Positions 1 through 5,093 of a stretch of 10,807 nucleotides of DNA are shown here, piece after piece. Position 1 is the stretch's first letter, and each line of letters opens with the position of its first letter. This DNA is from JAMLIO01 sp031412575 (GTDB lineage: Bacteria > Bdellovibrionota > Bdellovibrionia > Bdellovibrionales > UBA1609): assembly GCA_031412575.1 (NCBI GenBank), contig JANODG010000116.1, forward strand, positions 1 to 10,807, in the 5' to 3' direction. A program made the translations under genes and the position numbers. Below the pieces are notes generated by a model that saw only the letters and a program-made list of their open reading frames with translations, was not told the origin of the DNA and searched no databases.

Positions 1-1
1 A

Positions 2-622
2 TTCGGCACGGTTTACAGTTCTGGCCCTGGACACGCGGTGATTACTTTACACGACGGAAATCCGTTGAAAAGATACTGTTTGATAGAATTGACCGTGCTA
101 GAGAAAAAAATTAAGTGGATCAGTCACCCTTTAGAAGAAGCTTATGTAAAGCGCGACCCACGACATATTTATAATTTTAACGATAAGCAAATTTTGATTG
201 GCTCTATTGGTAAGGATAAAAAAGATAACATCACGGCGCAAGTTCATTTGTACACTAAAGGCGCACAAACTTTAGATTTACTTGCTGAATCCGAATGTAC
301 AGATCGTGCTGAAATGAAGGTTGATAATAAATCAGTAGATTTCTCGTGTGGAAGTAAGGTTAAATCCGTTAAATTAAAAGAAGAATTAAAATCTAAAGTT
401 ACGGAAAATTTTCCATCAGAACCCATTGAATTTAAAGGTAAGGTTTATGAAGTTAAAAATGGGGAATGGAGATTTGAAATCGGTGAAACCGACGATTACT
501 TTAAAGATAGATTTTTAGTTTATCAAGGTAATCAGCTTTTAAAAGAGTATAAATCAAAAGATTTCTTAAGATGTTTTGAATATGAAACATTAAAAGGTTC
601 GCAAGAAAAGTTTAACGAATAG
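2..622 (+). CDS. Unknown protein, 5'-truncated by the window edge
   Basis: The reading frame is open from base 2 and no start codon with a ribosome site is visible, so the gene begins upstream. A GTG at 38 is in frame, but nothing like a Shine-Dalgarno sequence precedes it and the residues before it read as protein (FGTVYSSGPGHA). About 206 residues are visible. They are Lys- and Glu-rich with alternating polar and hydrophobic stretches that suggest beta structure. Three cysteines occur in the middle and C-terminal parts, and no membrane segment or recognised motif is seen. The stop TAG at 620-622 lies 16 bases before the next gene, so the two are probably co-transcribed. Because that neighbour is secreted, this protein may also be exported, but its N terminus is missing. 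I do not recognise the family. Codon use and base composition resemble those of the rest of the window. Confidence 0.8.
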   Translation, partial: FGTVYSSGPGHAVITLHDGNPLKRYCLIELTVLEKKIKWISHPLEEAYVKRDPRHIYNFNDKQILIGSIGKDKKDNITAQVHLYTKGAQTLDLLAESECTDRAEMKVDNKSVDFSCGSKVKSVKLKEELKSKVTENFPSEPIEFKGKVYEVKNGEWRFEIGETDDYFKDRFLVYQGNQLLKEYKSKDFLRCFEYETLKGSQEKFNE

Positions 623-638
623 CCTTAAGGTAAATGTT

Positions 639-941
639 ATGAAATTAGTTTTGTTCACTTTCCTTTTCGTCTCATCATCCTTATCTTTTGCTATATCCCC
701 AGCGACTAGCCCAGAGTTGATTTTAGTTCCAGATAATTTAAAAGCTTGTAAAGCCGATACAGACTGTCAGCTGATCAATACACTTTGTGGATGTTGTGAT
801 TTAGCGACTATCAATAAAAACCATATTAAGGCTTACTTAAAGATGGAAAAGCAGTGTAAGGAACCACCACCACCTTGTGATTGCCCCGAGCCGAATGCGA
901 TAGCCAAGTGCACTAAGGGTATTTGTACGAACACTAAATAG
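639..941 (+). CDS. Small cysteine-rich secreted protein
   Basis: This 100-residue protein starts with a clear signal peptide (Lys2, a hydrophobic core at about 3-14, a likely cut after SLSFA near residue 18). The mature part has ten cysteines in the order CKADTDC, LCGCC, a single Cys, PPCDC, then KC and GIC. An even number in an exported protein suggests up to five disulfides and a compact, protease-resistant fold. A proline run precedes the CDC motif. The CxxDxDC...CGCC arrangement resembles small secreted proteins of deltaproteobacteria and their relatives and recalls disulfide-rich inhibitor folds, but I cannot name a family. The start is supported by AAGG at 627-630, eight bases before the ATG. 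It probably shares an operon with the truncated gene upstream. The function is unknown; a periplasmic, surface or secreted location follows from the signal peptide. Confidence 0.85.
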   Translation: MKLVLFTFLFVSSSLSFAISPATSPELILVPDNLKACKADTDCQLINTLCGCCDLATINKNHIKAYLKMEKQCKEPPPPCDCPEPNAIAKCTKGICTNTK

Positions 942-982
942 AATACAATTTAACTATTCAAGGTTCGGTTTCGGAGTGCACC

Positions 983-1027
983 ATGAAAATTGTTCTAGTG
1001 TTAAAAATCCTTAAACTCTTTTCTTAA
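983..1027 (+). other. Possible 14-codon mini-ORF with a ribosome site
   Basis: An ATG at 983 follows GGAG at 973-976 with a six-base spacer. It opens a frame encoding a short, mostly hydrophobic basic peptide (MKIVLVLKILKLFS) that ends at TAA 1025-1027. It overlaps, antisense, the end of the methyltransferase gene. It could be a small membrane peptide, the remnant of a signal peptide, or chance in AT-rich DNA. The good ribosome site is the only positive evidence. Confidence 0.2.
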
Positions 1028-1547
1028 AGAATAAATTAGGAATGATTCTTGGAACGTTTTTAAGATATTTTAAATAGGATTCACCAAATTGTGCTTTTAA
1101 AAAAGTTTCTTCAAAACGAATTTTAATAAGCAAGATGGTCATTAAGGTAATTGCACCCATCAATGCATACAGGGAAGAAAAAAATAAAGCCCATCCAAAG
1201 CTTAGGAAAAAACCAGAAAGATAAATTGGATTTCTAACCCAAGAAAAGGGCCACTGCGTGACAAGTTTAGAATTAGGTCTTTGATTTGCGCGAACTTCAA
1301 AGTTTGGTCCCATTTTTAAAACCGAGATTGTAAATAAAGTAGCGCCAAACGGAAGAAATAATAGTCCAACAATTTTACTAAATATTTTTAAATCAAAAAA
1401 AGTTTTTTGAAATTTTAAATTCAAAATAGAAAGATCAAAACCGCCATGCTCAAAATAGGGTGCTAGTGTTACAAACGCTATGGTCAGTAACTGTAAAGTT
1501 AATATAAAGTGAGCAAGGCTTTTGTTAGTCTTCAATCGAATACTCAA
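1011..1547 (-). CDS. Membrane methyltransferase, isoprenylcysteine (ICMT) / phospholipid methyltransferase type
   Basis: This 178-residue integral membrane protein has hydrophobic segments at about 11-30, 57-77 and 108-140. The C-terminal half carries the family signature: PF-SWVRNPIYL (R105-N106-P107), then a hydrophobic hairpin, EE at 146-147, FG-SY at 154-158 and VPR-IP at 165-170. In ICMT, PEMT and related enzymes this region binds S-adenosylmethionine and catalyses methyl transfer to a lipid or prenyl-cysteine-like acceptor in the membrane. The bacterial substrates are mostly unknown, so the acceptor cannot be named. The predicted start is TTG at 1545-1547, inside the last codons of the exonuclease gene upstream. 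The overlap is 23 bases and there is no clear Shine-Dalgarno, so translation is probably coupled. A slightly later non-ATG start is possible. It lies in a two-gene minus-strand operon with the exonuclease. Confidence 0.85.
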   Translation of the reverse strand: MSIRLKTNKSLAHFILTLQLLTIAFVTLAPYFEHGGFDLSILNLKFQKTFFDLKIFSKIVGLLFLPFGATLFTISVLKMGPNFEVRANQRPNSKLVTQWPFSWVRNPIYLSGFFLSFGWALFFSSLYALMGAITLMTILLIKIRFEETFLKAQFGESYLKYLKNVPRIIPNLFFKKRV

Positions 1548-2220
1548 ATGGATAATCCATTCTTGGAATTAAGGCTTGTTTAACTTCTGAAAACCAATGG
1601 CGCTTTTGTGGATCCCAACGAAATCCAATTCTTCTAGCTTTATCGCGGTCATCAAAACCCACATGCGCAAAAACTTTTACAAGCGGTGATTGCTGAATCA
1701 TAACGATCTCTTCAATGTCATATTTGGATAATAACTTAAGTGTAGTTAAAACATCAAATAAAGCGCGATGTGAGAATGGGTTTAAAAATCCATGTTCAGC
1801 GGCAAGATATGAAAGCTTACGAGTTTTAATTTCTTGGTGGTATGGAATGTCTGTCAATGTATCGATCCAAGGTTTTTTAAGCTTGGGCATTTGGTAACTT
1901 AAATAAGCTTGGTTTAAAAACTCAGCATCAAAACTAATTGCATTGTGACCTACTAAAAATTCCGCTTGATTCGAAAGCTCAGTCAAAGTTTTTAAAGCAT
2001 CGCTAAGTGGAATGCCGTATTTTTTTAAATCCTCAGATGATATTCCGGTGATGCTTTGCACTTCGTTAGGCAAGGATAAGTTGTCGAAATAAATAAGTTC
2101 ATTGAATATTTTTTTAGGAGAGTGAGTTTCTGTGTCCCAAAGCACGGCTCCGATTTCAATAATTTGGTCTTTTTCATGACTTAAGCCAGATGTTTCTAAG
2201 TCTACGCCTAATACAAGCAT
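1525..2220 (-). CDS. DEDDh 3'-5' exonuclease (DnaQ/RNase T family) with C-terminal DUF5710-like domain
   Basis: All four core DEDDh residues and the histidine are present in this 231-residue protein. Exo I is D7-L-E9-T, Exo II is GHNAISFDAEFL with D98, and Exo III is HRALFD with H151 and D156. The fold therefore removes nucleotides from 3' ends using two metal ions, acting on DNA (proofreading, repair) or RNA. Residues 1-170 make up the nuclease. Residues about 180-215 form an added module with KARRIGFRWDPQKRHWF, which resembles the DUF5710 pattern (KAK-LGARWD-E-K-WYV) found beside primases, helicases and nucleases. I infer a nucleic-acid or protein contact role for it. The protein is too short and too divergent in architecture to be called the replicative epsilon subunit. 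The ATG start is supported by AAGGA a few bases upstream (about 2227-2231). It overlaps the methyltransferase gene that follows. Confidence 0.9.
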   Translation of the reverse strand: MLVLGVDLETSGLSHEKDQIIEIGAVLWDTETHSPKKIFNELIYFDNLSLPNEVQSITGISSEDLKKYGIPLSDALKTLTELSNQAEFLVGHNAISFDAEFLNQAYLSYQMPKLKKPWIDTLTDIPYHQEIKTRKLSYLAAEHGFLNPFSHRALFDVLTTLKLLSKYDIEEIVMIQQSPLVKVFAHVGFDDRDKARRIGFRWDPQKRHWFSEVKQALIPRMDYPFEYSIED

Positions 2221-2268
2221 GTGAGGTCCTTTTTTTAATTTTGGCTTACATTAATGGGGTAGACGTCT

Positions 2269-2467
2269 GCTGTCTAGTTCACTCGCACCCACACGTCGAA
2301 CTTCGTTCGACTTTCGTGGGGCTCGCTGGAACTTTTCCCACTGCGTGGGGCGCTGTCTAGTTCACTCGTTGGCATTTGAGGGCTGCTTTGTTTGCTGTCT
2401 AGTTCACTCGTTGGCCTTCTTGTCGGGCGGCTACGCACGCCCTCAAGGCCAACTCGCTGGAACTTTA
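2269..2467. repeat. Cluster of modular palindromic repeats (REP/BIME-like)
   Basis: A 17-base module, GCTGTCTAGTTCACTCG, occurs three times (2269-2285, 2352-2368, 2394-2410). A closing module, CTCGCTGGAACTTT, occurs twice (2322-2335, 2453-2466). The first and third units are bounded by GTTC and GAAC and enclose different hairpins. Unit 1 has CCCAC/GTGGG (2288-2292, 2316-2320) around GTCGAAC-TTC-GTTCGAC (2295-2311). Unit 3 has GTTGGCCTT/AAGGCCAAC (2410-2418, 2445-2453) around GGGCG/CGCCC (2425-2429, 2438-2442). Unit 2 lacks the closing module. A further hairpin, CCCAC-TGC-GTGGG, lies at 2337-2349. The block is much more G+C-rich than its surroundings. It fills the gap between the rnpB terminator and the exonuclease gene, whose promoter must lie within or beside it. 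Repeated ends around variable hairpins fit an extragenic palindromic element family. No protein is encoded. Confidence 0.8.
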
Positions 2468-2470
2468 CTT

Positions 2471-2501
2471 TATAAAAAGGTGGGGGTCGTTAAGACCCCC
2501 A
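2471..2501 (-). terminator. Intrinsic terminator of rnpB
   Basis: On the minus strand an eight-base stem TGGGGGTC/GACCCCCA (2481-2501) with a five-base loop is followed, after CC, by TTTTT at 2478-2474. It begins about ten bases after the P1 helix of the RNase P RNA and ends transcription before the repeat cluster. Confidence 0.85.
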
Positions 2502-2509
2502 TAGACGAA

Positions 2510-2912
2510 CCAGTAAGTTTATCATTAAGCCGGATTCTGTAAGACTTAAAATCGTCAAAATTTTAAATCTCTAATCATCATTCCTCTAGGATTAAAGTTA
2601 CCTTTAACCTCAAGCAATCTACCCGGAAACTCATGTGAGCACACTTTCCAGTTAAGCCTTAGCGAACTAAGACTTAACCTTACGTTTCCCTATTTGACCT
2701 TGCTTCGCGCAGAGTTTTGCTGTTTTCACTCCAACAGCTCCCCAAAGATCTCCCGTTCCCGATCTAAGGATCATAGCCTTGGACATTCTCTCTGTTCCAC
2801 TGTTCCTCGTCTTACGACGGAAGGGCGTTACCCTATGCGCTGCTCAGCGAAGTCCGGACTTTCCTCCAAAATGTATTTACTCATTCTGGCGATGACCTTT
2901 CAAAACTTACTT
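2510..2912 (-). ncRNA. rnpB: RNase P RNA (catalytic subunit, bacterial A type)
   Basis: This RNA cuts the 5' leader from precursor tRNAs together with the protein RnpA. The conserved blocks read in order on the minus strand. GGAGGAAAGTCCGGAC (2867-2852) is the 5' half of P4. ACAGTGGAACAGAGAG (2803-2788) follows. The next block, 2720-2688, contains GCAAAACTCTGCGCGAAGCA then AGGTCAAATAGGG. CCGGGTAGATTGCTTGAGG (2626-2608) is next, and ACAGAATCCGGCTTA (2540-2526) is the 3' half of P4. An AAGGT in the region around 2670 fits the GGU that pairs with the tRNA CCA end. Closing helix P1 is a perfect nine-base pairing, AGTAAGTTT (2911-2903) with AAACTTACT (2520-2512), which fixes both ends to within a few bases. 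The length, about 400 nt, is normal. It has its own promoter and terminator. The hypothetical frames over this locus are spurious. Confidence 0.96.
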
Positions 2913-2918
2913 GCACTA

Positions 2919-2947
2919 CAAGTATTTAATTTTAGGCTTATTGACAA
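2919..2947 (-). promoter_or_regulatory. rnpB promoter
   Basis: On the minus strand TTGTCA (2947-2942) and TACTTG (2924-2919) are separated by 17 bases. The first RNA base implied by helix P1 (about 2912) lies six to seven bases after the -10, the usual distance. The agreement with an independently defined 5' end is the main support. Confidence 0.6.
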
Positions 2948-2969
2948 GAATAATGTCATATTTTTCTAT
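2941..2969 (+). promoter_or_regulatory. Possible divergent promoter toward the efflux gene
   Basis: TTGACA at 2941-2946 is a consensus -35 on the plus strand and uses almost the same bases as the rnpB -35 on the minus strand. At 17 bases the -10 candidate is TTCTAT (2964-2969), a weak match. If used, the efflux gene would have a leader of about 125 bases. An alternative -10 is CATAAT at 3065-3070, without a good -35. Confidence 0.25.
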
Positions 2970-3100
2970 CAGATTTAACGTATTGATTTCGAAGTGTAAT
3001 TAATGGCGAGGTCAGTGAAAAATAATTAAATTTAAGTTTGCCATTTCAGTTTAGATCATTCAGACATAATTGATCTTTAACTTTCAGGGCCTATTCTACA

Positions 3101-4309
3101 ATGTCTGCAAAAATTAAAATAAGCGAGTTCGAATTCATCGGTATATTGGCTTTGCTCATGTCCATCTCTGCCTACGCCATAGACGCCATGCTGCCAGCCC
3201 TTGGGATTATTGGAAGCGAATTTAAACTGCCGAATAGCAATGATGCTCAACTTATAATATCAGCTTTATTCATAGGACTTTCCGTAGGTCAGCTTTTTTA
3301 TGGACCACTTTCTGACAGCATTGGTCGCCGGCGAGCGATTTTTTTGGGAATCGTGATTTTTGCGATGGGTTCATTTTTATGTATATTTTCACAGTCCATG
3401 ACCATCATGCTTGTAGGACGAGTCCTTCAAGGATTCGGTGCTTCGGGTTCACGAATCATAACTATGGCCTTGGTCAGGGACAAATTTAGTGGCAATGCTA
3501 TGGCCCGCATTATGTCTTTTGTCATGACCGTATTTATTATCGTGCCTGCCTTGGCGCCCGCCGTGGGCCAAGTGATTCTACAAGCCTCTAATTGGCGCAC
3601 AGTTTTTGCCTCGCAACTTCTATTAGGGTTATTTGCAGTTTTATGGTTTGGCCTTCGCATGGAAGAAACCTTACCGATAGAAAGACGAAAAAAATTTAGT
3701 ATGCGTCAATTTTATAAAGCGGCAAAAATGACGTTTGGAAATAAAAATACAATGATGTTTGCGCTTTCCTCAGGTTTTATATTTTCTGCATTTTTGGGGT
3801 ATTTAAATTCAGCTCAACAAGTCTATCAAGAATACTTTGATCTAGGGGAACGCTTACCACTTTTTTTTGGAATTTTATCAATCTCTTTAGGTAGTGCTTC
3901 GTTATTAAATTCACAGCTTGTTTTAAAATACGGAATGCGAAAATTAGTTTTCATCGCAACCTTCTTTTTTACATTGCTGTCTTTAAATTATTTCGTCCTA
4001 ATTTTACTTTTTCCTCATTGGATTAACTTAACTTCGTTTATGGTGACTATGATCATCGTATTTTTTTGTGCAGGAATTTTATTTGGAAATTTAAGTTCAT
4101 TAGCACTTGAACCCATGGGTGAAATTGCAGGATCGGCATCAGCCGTCATCGGCACAATACAGTCTACAATATCATTAAGCCTGGGATTATTGATTGGCCA
4201 AATGTATAACGGCACTCTAACACCCTTAGTGTTTGGCTTTGCCTCGATGGGTTTTTTAACTTTTTTATCATTGTCCTTAACAAAACCTTATCAAAAGTCG
4301 CAGGCTTAA
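3101..4309 (+). CDS. MFS multidrug efflux transporter, Bcr/CflA type (DHA1)
   Basis: This 402-residue protein has about twelve membrane segments and almost no soluble domain, the expected size for proton-driven drug exporters of the major facilitator superfamily. The first helix ends in IDAMLPALGIIGSEF, close to the Bcr/CflA pattern. Motif A is GPLSDSIGRRR at 68-78, with the conserved D and the arginine cluster in the loop between helices 2 and 3. Motif B is RVLQGFGASG at 107-116. Motif C, typical of antiporters, is PALAPAVGQ at 149-157. The substrate cannot be predicted; relatives export bicyclomycin, chloramphenicol, sulfonamides or cysteine. The ATG start fits the Bcr-family N terminus, although only a weak AGGG lies upstream (about 3087-3090). 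The next gene, 69 bases downstream, appears to have its own promoter, so a shared operon is uncertain. Confidence 0.9.
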   Translation: MSAKIKISEFEFIGILALLMSISAYAIDAMLPALGIIGSEFKLPNSNDAQLIISALFIGLSVGQLFYGPLSDSIGRRRAIFLGIVIFAMGSFLCIFSQSMTIMLVGRVLQGFGASGSRIITMALVRDKFSGNAMARIMSFVMTVFIIVPALAPAVGQVILQASNWRTVFASQLLLGLFAVLWFGLRMEETLPIERRKKFSMRQFYKAAKMTFGNKNTMMFALSSGFIFSAFLGYLNSAQQVYQEYFDLGERLPLFFGILSISLGSASLLNSQLVLKYGMRKLVFIATFFFTLLSLNYFVLILLFPHWINLTSFMVTMIIVFFCAGILFGNLSSLALEPMGEIAGSASAVIGTIQSTISLSLGLLIGQMYNGTLTPLVFGFASMGFLTFLSLSLTKPYQKSQA

Positions 4310-4329
4310 TAAGTCTAATAAGAATAAAT

Positions 4330-4358
4330 TTGACAAGCTTAAATTTTAATCATAAACG
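4330..4358 (+). promoter_or_regulatory. Possible promoter of the exported-protein gene
   Basis: TTGACA at 4330-4335 is a perfect -35. At 17 bases the -10 candidate is TAAACG (4353-4358), and CATAAA (4351-4356) at 15 bases is an alternative. The transcript would start around 4364, just before the ribosome site. Confidence 0.35.
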
Positions 4359-4378
4359 ACATTCCTCAGGGAGATTTT

Positions 4379-5074
4379 ATGAATAAAAAATATTTAAGTA
4401 TTTTCTTTATTTTAATGACGGCTTTTTCTTGGAATGTTTATTCTCAAAATAATTCTGAAGTCAGCGCTAAGTACGAAGAGCTTGAAATTGCTGCCAAATG
4501 GATTTTAAAACACAATAAAGGCGTTGAAGACGCAGACTTGATGGCAAAACTTATGACTTACCCTAATAGGCTTCTTCCGCTAGGTAAAACTTATTTAGAT
4601 CCTTTAGGTAAGCCTAATAGAGTTGAATTTCAAATTTATATTGTGGCTCGCACGAAAGATCATTTGGTTTACTTAACTTCAGAGTCAGGTAAAATCAAAA
4701 TAGTAATTGGTGCTCCAGTTTCAGAGCAAACTTACAATGCGGCTGTAAGAAATTCGGCCTATTTACTTTTAGAACCACCAAACTCAGAGCCTATTTTTAA
4801 TAATTTATTAAAGATTTTAGTAGCTTCTAGCCAGTATGCTAAATCGGGCTATCCACAAGAGCCTCTTGTTTACGGTGAAGACGCGTTTAATCGCGAAGTT
4901 TCAAAGATAGGCAACTATGTCACGATACCCTTTAATTTAGTCGAGGGTATTTCAGTTGAACAGTTAAGCGATTTTTTATTGGTTTTATGGATGACATCTG
5001 AGAAAGGTATAAACATCGACTTATTAAAACCTGAAGTCGAAAAAACGTGTTCGCAATATTTAACAGGGGAATAA
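4379..5074 (+). CDS. Exported protein of unknown function
   Basis: This 231-residue protein begins with a signal peptide (NKKYLSIFFILMTAFSWNVYS, likely cut around residue 22-23). There is no lipobox cysteine in the usual place, so a soluble periplasmic or secreted protein is more likely than a lipoprotein. The mature part starts helical (KYEELEIAAKWILKHNKGVEDADLMAKLM). A mixed alpha/beta region follows, including EFQIYIVARTKDHLVYLTSESGKIKIVIG, which looks like consecutive beta strands. The single mature cysteine is near the C terminus (EKTCSQYL). I recognise no domain. The start is well supported: AGGGAG at 4368-4373 lies five bases before the ATG. It sits alone between the efflux gene and a convergent peptidoglycan synthase gene, with a probable hairpin terminator directly after the stop codon. 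A cell-envelope role is only an inference from the signal peptide. Confidence 0.85.
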   Translation: MNKKYLSIFFILMTAFSWNVYSQNNSEVSAKYEELEIAAKWILKHNKGVEDADLMAKLMTYPNRLLPLGKTYLDPLGKPNRVEFQIYIVARTKDHLVYLTSESGKIKIVIGAPVSEQTYNAAVRNSAYLLLEPPNSEPIFNNLLKILVASSQYAKSGYPQEPLVYGEDAFNREVSKIGNYVTIPFNLVEGISVEQLSDFLLVLWMTSEKGINIDLLKPEVEKTCSQYLTGE

Positions 5075-5093
5075 ATTAAAATTACCCCTTTTA
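5065..5093 (+). terminator. Probable weak terminator between convergent genes
   Basis: AGGGG (5065-5069) pairs with CCCCT (5085-5089) around an AT-rich loop that can pair further. A short TTTT run follows. The hairpin includes the stop codon of the exported-protein gene and abuts the stop of the penicillin-binding protein gene on the other strand. The T-run is short, so efficiency is doubtful. Confidence 0.45.

Noticed and set aside
2410..2453. Integron attC-like site (GTTGGCC...GGCCAAC)
   Set aside because: The ends do not fit the GTTRRRY/RYYYAAC core (a C falls where a purine is needed), and no integrase or cassette gene is nearby.
2345..2542. 65-codon plus-strand open frame
   Set aside because: It is made of the repeated modules (the peptide LVHSLAF recurs because the DNA repeats) and the rnpB terminator. 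No ribosome site.
2694..2978. 94-codon plus-strand open frame
   Set aside because: It runs antisense through the conserved core of the RNase P RNA gene; the base conservation there is explained by the RNA.
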